Source: UBA1227 sp045599345
GTDB taxonomy: Bacteria > Bacillota > Clostridia > Oscillospirales > Acutalibacteraceae
Direction of reading: 5' to 3'
DNA: 28,953 bases
NCBI GenBank assembly: GCA_045599345.1
Contig: JAZRVV010000041.1
Span: 1 to 28,953 of the forward strand
Positions 1 through 6,895 of the stretch are shown in pieces; position 1 is the stretch's first letter, and the number at the start of each line of letters is the position of its first letter. The notes below the pieces were generated by a model. That model ran no database searches and was not told where the DNA came from. It saw nothing but the letters and a program-made list of their open reading frames with translations. The position numbers were made by a program, and so were the translations under genes.

Positions 1-1
1 C

Positions 2-2398
2 GGACTCGTGGCACTCCTTGGTGAGTCCGGCTGTGGCAAGACCACAATGCTTAACGCAATCGGTGGTCTTGATAAGGTTAAATCCGGTAGCATCTTTATC
101 AACGGCAAAAAGATTACTTCAAAGAGTTCTCACAACGTTGATAAGATAAGGAACTTGTCCGTTGGCTACATCTTCCAGGACTACAAACTCATGGATGATA
201 TGACAGTCTATGACAACGTAGCACTTGCGCTCAAGATGATAGGAATCAAGGACAAGAAGGAGATAGAGGTTAGAGTAGAATACGTACTTGATAAAGTGGG
301 TATTTTACGCTATCGCTCACGTCCGACATCAACTCTCTCAGGCGGTGAGCGCCAGCGCGTAGGCATCGCGCGTGCACTCGTCAAAAATCCTGACATTATC
401 CTTGCCGACGAGCCTACTGGAAATCTTGACTCCAAAAACTCTGTCGAGATTATGAATATTATTAAGAAGATTTCAAGCGACAGGCTCGTCATCCTTGTAA
501 CTCACGAGCGTCCGCTCGCTGAGTTCTACGCTGACCGTATCATCGAACTCGTAGATGGTAGCGTTGTTGCTGACTATGAAAATGATCACAGCGACGCACT
601 CAACTATGAGGTAGACAACATCTTCTACCTCAAAGAGTTCGAAAATCACGCTCAGCTCTTTGATAGTACTAATGATAGAAAAGTAAACCTCTATGACAAC
701 GGCGATACTAACCTCAATGTCAATATTATTGTCAAAAACGGCAATATTTACATTCAGGCACTTGACGGCAAGAATGTCGAGATAATAGATAAAAACTCTT
801 CTATCGAGGTCATAGACGATTATAAGCAGGAAATAAACCGAGAGGATATCGAGGATTATGATTTCGACTTGACATCAGTCGGAAATCAAAATATCAAAAA
901 GAGATATGCATCCATATATAACATCTTCTCAGCTATTGCTTATGGCTTTAGAAAGATATTTAGTTATTCAGTACTTCGTAAGATACTCCTTCTTGGATTT
1001 GCGCTTGCTGGCATCTTTGTAGTTTATTCTGTAGGTCAGATTCTTTCAATCAACCATGTTGTTGATTCTGACTTCTTAACGACAAATAAAAACTATATTA
1101 TTGTCGACAAACCATCAATGACAGCAGAGGAATATGAAAAGTTAGAGGCGATGGATGATGTCCTCTATGTAATTCCATCAAATTCACAGATTGCTATGCA
1201 TGTTGCTCTTGATGACTACTATCAGACGTTTCAAGCTATGGTTACTCTCACTGGCTCACTTGCGTCGTCTGACCTTTTGACAACGGATGACCTCATTGCA
1301 GGTCGACTTCCAGAAAATGAGAAGGAAGTAGTATTTGACAAGATGATCTATGATAAGTATCAAGGCATAAGGTCAAATGCACAGATGGCTGGTGTCTTTA
1401 CTGTCAAAGATTTTGTTGGCAGAACAATGACACTTGATAAGGAGATGGGTGAGTATACAATTGTCGGTATAGCCGATATGGAGAGTCCATCAATCTATGC
1501 CAAGGAATCAGAACTTCTCAACATTGTCAAATATTCCTATGATGCAGGAGACGATAATATGTATTATTACATGTATCAGGAATACACCGGCAATGCTGCA
1601 TCACAGTCAGAGCTCACTGACTATAAGCGCTTTGAGGATAGGATAGTACTCTTTAGTGACTGGCGTCACAGCGAGTTCCCTGTAAATGATTACGAGGTAC
1701 TCCTTCCAGACTCATACATGGACCTCTATCCAATAGGCAAGGAGACCAAACTCAAAGTGGATGACAAACCGCTTATCGTTTCTGGTTACTACAAGAGTGA
1801 CAACGGTGAGGATTCGTTTAACGCATACTTTGTCAACGAGAATATGATTAAGCATCAGCTAATCAAGAATAGCAAGAACTTTGCTATCTGCACTAAAAAT
1901 AAGGCAGAAGTGCTAAACACCTTGCTTGATCAAAACTACAAGGCATATGATGCATTTGAAAAGGATAAGCAAGAGTTTGAAGAACTTAGAAAAACAATGG
2001 TTCTGTCAACAACTATTCTTGGAGCAGTAATGCTTGGCATTTCACTTATTGAGATGTTCCTTATGAGCCGCTCATCATTCCTTTCTCGTATCAAAGAGGT
2101 CGGAATGCTCCGTGCAATCGGTGCCAAGAAGTTTGACATCTACAAGATGTTTATGGGCGAAATAATCGCCATCACAACTCTGACGAGTTTGCCGGCGATG
2201 CTCCTTATGTACTATGCCGAGAGTTATCTCGTCAAGTCTGTCAAGTCGTTTGAAGAGGTATTCTACATGCCTGTACAATACCTAATTCTTTCAATACTTG
2301 CAGTATATGTATTCAATCTCATTATCGGCTTGCTTCCTGTATGGAACACCATGCGCAAGCGCCCAGCTGCAATCCTTGCCCGCAAGGATGTAGACTAG
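2..2398 (+). CDS. ABC exporter, fused ATPase and FtsX-like permease (5' end cut off by window)
   Basis: The reading frame is open to the left edge, so the true start lies outside the window; roughly the first 30-40 residues of the ATPase are missing. Counting from codon 8-10, the Walker A motif GESGCGKTT is at residues 5-13, a Q-loop FQD near 56-58, the signature LSGGERQR near 110, Walker B ILADEPTGNLD near 130 and the H-loop VTHE near 156. This is the MacB/LolD/BceA class. The ATPase is followed by a linker, a membrane segment near residues 325-345, a large domain of about 320 residues that should lie outside the membrane, and three C-terminal membrane segments with the FtsX-typical run KEVGMLRAIGAKK. 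One polypeptide therefore carries both ATPase and permease with four membrane segments, as in mechanotransmission-type exporters. Substrate is unknown (lipoprotein, peptide or antimicrobial peptide are options). No sensor kinase pair is visible downstream. Confidence 0.93.
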   Translation, partial: GLVALLGESGCGKTTMLNAIGGLDKVKSGSIFINGKKITSKSSHNVDKIRNLSVGYIFQDYKLMDDMTVYDNVALALKMIGIKDKKEIEVRVEYVLDKVGILRYRSRPTSTLSGGERQRVGIARALVKNPDIILADEPTGNLDSKNSVEIMNIIKKISSDRLVILVTHERPLAEFYADRIIELVDGSVVADYENDHSDALNYEVDNIFYLKEFENHAQLFDSTNDRKVNLYDNGDTNLNVNIIVKNGNIYIQALDGKNVEIIDKNSSIEVIDDYKQEINREDIEDYDFDLTSVGNQNIKKRYASIYNIFSAIAYGFRKIFSYSVLRKILLLGFALAGIFVVYSVGQILSINHVVDSDFLTTNKNYIIVDKPSMTAEEYEKLEAMDDVLYVIPSNSQIAMHVALDDYYQTFQAMVTLTGSLASSDLLTTDDLIAGRLPENEKEVVFDKMIYDKYQGIRSNAQMAGVFTVKDFVGRTMTLDKEMGEYTIVGIADMESPSIYAKESELLNIVKYSYDAGDDNMYYYMYQEYTGNAASQSELTDYKRFEDRIVLFSDWRHSEFPVNDYEVLLPDSYMDLYPIGKETKLKVDDKPLIVSGYYKSDNGEDSFNAYFVNENMIKHQLIKNSKNFAICTKNKAEVLNTLLDQNYKAYDAFEKDKQEFEELRKTMVLSTTILGAVMLGISLIEMFLMSRSSFLSRIKEVGMLRAIGAKKFDIYKMFMGEIIAITTLTSLPAMLLMYYAESYLVKSVKSFEEVFYMPVQYLILSILAVYVFNLIIGLLPVWNTMRKRPAAILARKDVD

Positions 2399-2418
2399 TT
2401 TGATAATGATTATATCCC

Positions 2419-2433
2419 GCGCTCTGCGAGCGC
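2419..2433. other. Perfect GC-rich stem-loop after the ABC gene
   Basis: GCGCTC-TGC-GAGCGC forms a perfect 6-bp stem 20 bases after the ABC transporter stop. No T-run follows, so it is not a standard intrinsic terminator. It could be a 3'-end stabilising hairpin or a poor terminator. Confidence 0.45.
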
Positions 2434-2464
2434 ACCCGCCCACCCAAAAAAGGTAGGACAATTA

Positions 2465-2494
2465 TTGACAAATCAATTTGATTTGTACTATAAT
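2465..2494 (+). promoter_or_regulatory. Strong sigma-A promoter for candidate small RNA
   Basis: TTGACA (2465-2470), an 18-bp spacer, then TATAAT (2489-2494). Both boxes match consensus exactly. The predicted start of transcription is about 2500-2502, at the base of a structured stretch and far from any plus-strand gene. Confidence 0.8.
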
Positions 2495-2497
2495 CAA

Positions 2498-2650
2498 GTT
2501 GCCGAGAGGTGCCGCCTGCGTTACGGCTAGAATATAACGTACGTGCAATGTTTAACTTCCGAATAAGCGACGGGGTGCCGAAAGGCGTATAATATCGCTT
2601 TTTCCCAAAAAAAGAGGACTTGCTTTTTAGCAAGTCCTTTTGTTGTTTTA
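2498..2650 (+). ncRNA. Candidate free-standing structured small RNA, about 150 nt, family not recognised
   Basis: The stretch lies between a consensus promoter and a strong terminator and has no convincing ORF. Visible helices: GTTGC (2498-2502) with GCAAT (2545-2549), enclosing GCCG/CGGC (2511-2514 with 2524-2527); then GCGA/TCGC (2567-2570 with 2595-2598), enclosing GTGCC-GAAA-GGCGT (2575-2588), a GNRA-capped hairpin; then the terminator hairpin. The next gene is on the opposite strand and the next plus-strand gene starts 4.2 kb away, so this is not the leader of an adjacent gene. I could not match it to 6S, SRP, tmRNA, RNase P, T-box or the common riboswitches. It could be an sRNA or an orphaned riboswitch/attenuator. 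Confidence 0.6.
2614..2650 (+). terminator. Rho-independent terminator of the candidate small RNA
   Basis: GGACTTGC (2616-2623), a 6-base loop, GCAAGTCC (2630-2637), then TTTTGTTGTTTT. Perfect 8-bp stem with a T-rich tail on the plus strand. Confidence 0.88.
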
Positions 2651-2665
2651 ACATATTGACCAACA

Positions 2666-2693
2666 GCGGACGGCCATGTGGCTATGTGTCCGC
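2666..2693. other. Stem-loop in the gap between the small RNA and guaB
   Basis: GCGGAC (2666-2671) pairs with GTCCGC (2688-2693), with an inner GCC-ATGT-GGC. No T-run is present on either side. It lies between two convergent terminators; function unknown. Confidence 0.4.
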
Positions 2694-2733
2694 ATACGTT
2701 TGAACGGCAGAAACCGAGAAAAAGGGCCTCGAC

Positions 2734-2757
2734 AAAAAGCAAAGGTCCTTTTGCTTT
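2734..2757 (-). terminator. Terminator of guaB, overlapping its stop codon
   Basis: Read on the minus strand, AAAGCAAA-AGGACC-TTTGCTTTTT forms an A/T-rich hairpin ending in a T-run. The left arm begins inside the guaB stop codon. Confidence 0.6.
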
Positions 2758-4255
2758 AGTCAGCTACTTGTTCCTTGAGGATTACGTCGTGTGAACCGCC
2801 CTCAACGATTGATGTTGATGATACAACAGTGAGCTTTGCTTTCTCGCGAAGCTCTGGGATTGAGAGAGCACCGCAGTTGCACATTGTTGAACGAACCTTG
2901 GAAAGGGTAGTGTAAACGCCGTCTTTGAGGGAGCCTGCATATGGTACATATGAGTCTACGCCTTCCTCAAAGGAGAGCTTGCCGGCGCCGCCAAGGTCGT
3001 AGCGCTGCCAGTTACGAGCACGGTTTGAACCTTCGCCCCAGTACTCCTTAACGTAGCGGCCATTGATGCGAACCTTGTTTGTTGGGGACTCATCAAAACG
3101 TGCGAAGTAACGGCCGAGCATGAGGAAGTCGGCGCCCATAGCAAGGGCAAGAGTGCAGTGGTAGTCATGTACGATACCACCATCAGAACATACTGGAACA
3201 TATACGCCAGTCTCTTCAAAGTACTTATCGCGCTCTTTGCAAACGTCGATGAGTGCTGTAGCCTGACCACGGCCGATGCCCTTGGTCTCACGTGTGATAC
3301 AGATTGAACCACCGCCGATACCAACTTTAACAAAGTCAGCACCACAGTCAGCAAGGAAGCGGAAGCCTTCGCCATCAACTACGTTACCAGCACCAACTTT
3401 TACGCTGTCGCCGTATGTTTCACGAATCCAAGCGATTGTGTTCTTCTGCCACTCTGAGTAACCCTCAGATGAGTCGATGCAAAGTACATCTGCGCCAGCC
3501 TCAACAAGTGCTGGAACACGGTCTTTAAAGTCACGTGTGTTGATGCCTGCACCAACTACATATGATTTATTGCTATCAAGGAGTTCGAGAACGTTTTCCT
3601 TGTGAGCTTCATAGTCTTTTCTAAATACGAGATATGTAAGGTGATCATTGTTGTCAACTAAAGGGAGAGCGTTGAGCTTGTGATCCCAAATGATATCATT
3701 TGCTTCTTTGAGTGTTGTTGTGTTTGGTGCTGTAACAAGCTTCTCACGTGGAGTCATAAACTCAGAAACCTTTGTCTGTGGGTCCATACGTGATACACGA
3801 TAGTCACGGCTACCAACTATACCAAGGAGCTTACCATGAGCTGTGCCGTCATCTGTGACAGCGACAGTTGAGTGGCCTGTCTGTTCCTTGAGAGCGATAA
3901 TATCAGCAAGTGTAGCATCAGGAGTGATGTTAGATGTTGATGTGATAAAGCCCTTCTTGTAATTCTTAACGCGAGCTACCATAGCTGCTTCTGATTCGAT
4001 TGATTGAGAACCAAAGATGAAGGATACGCCACCTTCTTTGGCAAGGGCGATAGCAAGACTGTCGTTTGATACAGCCTGCATGATAGCACTTGTCATAGGA
4101 ATGTTCATCTTGATTGCTGGCTCTTCACCGCGCTTGAATTTAACAAGTGGGGTAGAGAGGTCAACTGATGTTGGAATACACTCTGCTGATGAGTATCCTG
4201 GAACAAGTAAGTATTCGCCAAATGTGCGTGATGGTTCGTCAAAATAAAAAGCCAT
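2756..4255 (-). CDS. guaB: IMP dehydrogenase, Tritrichomonas foetus-like type
   Basis: Oxidises IMP to XMP with NAD+, the committed step of guanine nucleotide synthesis, in the cytosol. The 499 residues hold a (beta/alpha)8 barrel interrupted by a CBS pair (about 105-220). The active-site loop reads GIGGGSICITRE with the catalytic Cys at 319. The nicotinamide-site Asp is at 261 in IDSSEG, and the mobile flap carries Arg418-Tyr419 in NWQRYDLGG. These numbers are the ones I know for the protozoan T. foetus enzyme, and the overall sequence resembles it far more than the usual bacterial type, which has GPGSICTTR and DTAHG. The minus-strand ribosome site GGGAG lies just upstream of the ATG. The gene follows an SCP2-domain gene but a strong terminator separates them. 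No clear promoter of its own is visible in the 75-bp gap, so partial readthrough is possible. Confidence 0.96.
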   Translation of the reverse strand: MAFYFDEPSRTFGEYLLVPGYSSAECIPTSVDLSTPLVKFKRGEEPAIKMNIPMTSAIMQAVSNDSLAIALAKEGGVSFIFGSQSIESEAAMVARVKNYKKGFITSTSNITPDATLADIIALKEQTGHSTVAVTDDGTAHGKLLGIVGSRDYRVSRMDPQTKVSEFMTPREKLVTAPNTTTLKEANDIIWDHKLNALPLVDNNDHLTYLVFRKDYEAHKENVLELLDSNKSYVVGAGINTRDFKDRVPALVEAGADVLCIDSSEGYSEWQKNTIAWIRETYGDSVKVGAGNVVDGEGFRFLADCGADFVKVGIGGGSICITRETKGIGRGQATALIDVCKERDKYFEETGVYVPVCSDGGIVHDYHCTLALAMGADFLMLGRYFARFDESPTNKVRINGRYVKEYWGEGSNRARNWQRYDLGGAGKLSFEEGVDSYVPYAGSLKDGVYTTLSKVRSTMCNCGALSIPELREKAKLTVVSSTSIVEGGSHDVILKEQVAD

Positions 4256-4291
4256 ATTTAAATTTCTCCCTTTAAAAATTTCAATTTGATT

Positions 4292-4320
4292 TAAAAAAGA
4301 GAGGCGACATACGTCGCCTC
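4292..4320 (-). terminator. Terminator between the SCP2 gene and guaB
   Basis: On the minus strand GAGGCGAC (4320-4313), loop GTAT, GTCGCCTC (4308-4301), then TCTTTTTT. A perfect 8-bp GC-rich stem with a T-run, which should end the foldase-SCP2 transcript. Confidence 0.9.
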
Positions 4321-4329
4321 AAAGCATAA

Positions 4330-4815
4330 TTATTTCTTGGTTGTTTTTTTAGCAGCAGGCTTTTTTGCAGCAGTCTTCTTAGCTGCTGGAGCAGCCTTCT
4401 TTGCAGGCGCAGCTGCTTTCTTAGCAGGTGCCTTTTTAGCAGCAGGCTTTTTAGCAGCAGCTGGCTTTTTAGCAGGTGCCTTTTTCTCAGTCTTTTTTGT
4501 AAGGTTTGCAAGAGACTGAGCATGGTCAAGGCTACCCTCAATCTGGAGGATTCCGCGGAAATATGCGTCTGTTGCATCGAGCTTACCAGACAAAATCTTT
4601 GCAAATGTATCTGCTGTTGCAGTAAGCATAGCGGTGTGATCGTGATAGTCGTATGGTTCAACTGCAAAATTGCCGCCAATGTTTGCAATATAGAACGCAC
4701 CGCCACAATCTTCATCTGTCATATTGATCTGGATTGCAAGATCCTGTGGCAAAGAAGCTGTGTTGAGTTTGAGTGCCTTTTTCTTTAAAGCTTCAAATTG
4801 TTCGATGAATGTCAT
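4330..4815 (-). CDS. SCP2 sterol-carrier-like domain with histone-H1-like basic tail
   Basis: The protein is 161 residues. Positions 1-105 look like a small SCP2/sterol-carrier fold, with pattern ...YIANIGGNFAVEPYDYHDHT then LSGKLDATDAYFRGILQIEG. Such domains bind lipids or other hydrophobic ligands. From about residue 107 to the end the sequence is almost only Lys, Ala, Pro and Thr, with repeated PAKK and PAAKK units, like the tail of histone H1 or mycobacterial HupB; these tails bind DNA or RNA. There is no signal peptide or membrane segment. Ribosome site AGGAGG sits before the ATG. The gene starts 18 bases after the foldase stop and must share its transcript, which ends at the hairpin just downstream. 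Ligand and role are unknown. The repetitive tail is prone to slippage, so tail length may vary between strains. Confidence 0.85.
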   Translation of the reverse strand: MTFIEQFEALKKKALKLNTASLPQDLAIQINMTDEDCGGAFYIANIGGNFAVEPYDYHDHTAMLTATADTFAKILSGKLDATDAYFRGILQIEGSLDHAQSLANLTKKTEKKAPAKKPAAAKKPAAKKAPAKKAAAPAKKAAPAAKKTAAKKPAAKKTTKK

Positions 4816-4833
4816 TGTGGGTTCCTCCTAGGG

Positions 4834-6717
4834 TTATTGTGCTGATGTCAATGCTGCTTGCTGTGAAGCAGACTCTTCCATTTGTGCCTTAAGGTTTGCT
4901 ACAACCTTTTCAGCGTATTTTTCGATTCTGTTTGCTGTTCTGTTTACAAGACCGTTTGACATTTTGCCGTCATAAGCCTTGTCTTGAACTATCTTGTCAT
5001 AGAAGCTGTTAGAAGCATCTGTTGAAAGCTTTGTAGCGATGGTCTGCTGCCACTGTGGCTTGTCTGAGATATAGGACATGTACATGATGTGTGTACCGTA
5101 TTCTGTATCAACAAGGCCGTAGTCGCCAACTTTACGTCCATCTGCAAAACACCAATCAAGGAATGGCTTAACATAGCTTGATGTTGTTGTGATATCTTCA
5201 TAGAGACCGCCGTTGTCAGCTGAACCTGGATCCTCAGACTTCTCTGCTGCAAGCTTGATGAAGTCTTCTTCCTTAGCACCGCTTTCAACCCAAGCATCAA
5301 GTGTTTCCTGAGCTACTTGCTGTGCTTCCTCAGCAGTTCTCTTTTCTACTGTTTCTGTTGTCATTGTGCCGTCTTCTTCAGTTACTTCCTTTTCCTCAGT
5401 GAGAGAGAAGAGGATGTGACGAACTGATACTGGCTGGAGAGTGTCGTCTGTTGATGGGAGAGAGGACAATACTACGATGATGTATGATACACAACCGTCG
5501 TCATCTTCTACTGTAGCGAGATACTTGTCGCCAATCTGACGTGATTCGTCGTAAGCCCATTTTGTAACGTCAGCTGAGAAATACTGTTCGATAGATGTGC
5601 CGTTTACATCCTCAGCGAGGAATGCAGCTTCTGAGAAGCTCTCTGAATCAGGATCAAAGTAATCCTTTGCATCATCAGGTGCATACTCTAGGGCGAGTGA
5701 ACCAAAGTTGTCAATTGTTGCTTCCTCAAAGAATGCGTCAGCATTTGCCTTTGCTTCTTCTTTGTTCTTCTTGGTCATAGCCTCGAGTTCTTTGTCAGAG
5801 TAGTTTGTGCCTTCAACAGCCTCAGTTGTTTCAGTTGCTTCCTGTGCTTCTACATTCTTTGCAACTTCTGCATCAAATGAGAAGTAGAGGAGGTCTACCA
5901 TCTTGTACTCGCTTGGATTTGCCTTGAATTCCTTCTGGATGTCCTCGTCTGTAATGGCAGCAGTGAACTTTTCTTCCTGTGCTGTGATGTATGCAGAAGC
6001 GATTGTCTGCTTCTCCATAATCTTGCGAAGCATCTTTTCGTTCATGCCACGACCATATGTCTGCATGAGATAAGCGTTGAGAGAGTAGTTGCTCTCTGCA
6101 GCAGATGTGCGAAGCTCCTCAACTTGAGTGTCGATTTCCTTCTGCTGATCCTTTGTAAGCTTAACGCCATCCTTAACGGCTGCGTTGTAAACTGCGTTAA
6201 TCTCTCTTGACTGCTGGATTGCATATTCCTTGAGGAAATCAGCCCATGTTGGCTTGTCGCCATACTTTTCCTTGTCAAGAGTAATGCCTGTGTCCTCAGC
6301 GGAGAGTGTGAACTCCTGTGCCTTTGGAGTCTTGGCAAAATCAAAACCAGTCATCTGAGCACCAGCGCCTTCACCATAGTAAGCGCCATAGTACTGCTCG
6401 TACTGGAAAGATGTATTTACGATGTTGTTATAGATTGCCTTGTAGTAGTACTCGTACTCAGCAACAGAAACCTTGGTGCCGTTATCAAACTTAACAGCTG
6501 CGAATGTTCTGTGTGGTACGCCAAAGTAGTAGAGGAGTGCAAGAATAGCTGCAACTACAACTACGATTACTGGAACAAGCCACTTGGCGCGCTTTTTAGC
6601 GGCTGATTGGTTTGCCTTTTTCTCTTTCTTTACTACTTGTGCTTCGCTTGCTTTCTCGATACGAGCTTTGCGTTCCTCGCGTGCGAGCTCAGCACTAGAC
6701 TTTGTCTCATTAGCCAT
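4834..6717 (-). CDS. Membrane-anchored peptidyl-prolyl isomerase/foldase with two parvulin-like halves
   Basis: The 627-residue protein has a very basic N-terminus (1-45), one membrane segment (about 46-64, WLVPVIVVVVAAILALLYY) and a large exterior part; it should help secreted proteins fold. Residues 75-265 match the SurA/PrsA N-terminal helical chaperone region. Residues 430-550 form a parvulin domain: VSVRHILFSL, a helix pair, DFIKLAAEKSEDPGSADNGG, then VGDYGLVDTEYGTHIMYM. Residues 272-420 look like a diverged second copy of that domain: VDLLYFSF, NFGSLALEYAPDD, IGDKYLATVEDDDG, SYIIVVL. It lacks the RHIL and GG motifs and is probably inactive. Gram-positive PrsA is normally a lipoprotein; no lipobox Cys is present here, so anchoring is by the membrane helix. 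The start has a good GGGAGG site. It is the first gene of a transcript with the SCP2 gene. Confidence 0.88.
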   Translation of the reverse strand: MANETKSSAELAREERKARIEKASEAQVVKKEKKANQSAAKKRAKWLVPVIVVVVAAILALLYYFGVPHRTFAAVKFDNGTKVSVAEYEYYYKAIYNNIVNTSFQYEQYYGAYYGEGAGAQMTGFDFAKTPKAQEFTLSAEDTGITLDKEKYGDKPTWADFLKEYAIQQSREINAVYNAAVKDGVKLTKDQQKEIDTQVEELRTSAAESNYSLNAYLMQTYGRGMNEKMLRKIMEKQTIASAYITAQEEKFTAAITDEDIQKEFKANPSEYKMVDLLYFSFDAEVAKNVEAQEATETTEAVEGTNYSDKELEAMTKKNKEEAKANADAFFEEATIDNFGSLALEYAPDDAKDYFDPDSESFSEAAFLAEDVNGTSIEQYFSADVTKWAYDESRQIGDKYLATVEDDDGCVSYIIVVLSSLPSTDDTLQPVSVRHILFSLTEEKEVTEEDGTMTTETVEKRTAEEAQQVAQETLDAWVESGAKEEDFIKLAAEKSEDPGSADNGGLYEDITTTSSYVKPFLDWCFADGRKVGDYGLVDTEYGTHIMYMSYISDKPQWQQTIATKLSTDASNSFYDKIVQDKAYDGKMSNGLVNRTANRIEKYAEKVVANLKAQMEESASQQAALTSAQ

Positions 6718-6750
6718 GTTTTTGGGCCCTCCCTATAAAAGTTAACTTAT

Positions 6751-6779
6751 ATAATACCACTATAAAGTGGTTATTTCAA
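6751..6779 (-). promoter_or_regulatory. Promoter of the foldase-SCP2 transcript
   Basis: On the minus strand TTGAAA (6779-6774), 17-bp spacer, TATTAT (6756-6751), about 30 bases upstream of the foldase start. Confidence 0.72.
6756..6771. promoter_or_regulatory. Inverted repeat in the promoter spacer, possible operator
   Basis: ACCACT-ATAA-AGTGGT is a perfect 6-bp inverted repeat filling the spacer between the -35 and -10 boxes of the minus-strand promoter. A repressor bound here would block the promoter. No regulator gene is adjacent. Confidence 0.4.
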
Positions 6780-6824
6780 CGTAAATATTAGCCATTTTAA
6801 TTTTGCAAGATTCGAAAATGAATG

Positions 6825-6853
6825 TTGCAAAAAACGGTCAACTGTATTATAGT
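6825..6853 (+). promoter_or_regulatory. Promoter of the aminotransferase gene
   Basis: TTGCAA (6825-6830), 17-bp spacer, TATAGT (6848-6853), about 40 bases before the start codon and divergent from the foldase promoter. Confidence 0.62.
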
Positions 6854-6895
6854 ATTGTTTGTTAAAATTAATCTTAAAAAAGGCGTGAAAAAGAT

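Noticed and set aside
2571..2597. TPP riboswitch, because of GGGGTGCC
   Set aside because: The following GGCTGAGA and the ACCC...CTGAT...CCAGCGTAGGGA parts are missing, and no thiamine gene follows.
2322..2742. Two minus-strand ORFs in the gap before guaB
   Set aside because: They run antisense through the small RNA and its terminator, with low-complexity translation and no ribosome site.
4337..4519. Plus-strand Ala/Phe-rich ORF
   Set aside because: It is the shadow of the Lys/Ala repeats of the SCP2 protein on the other strand.
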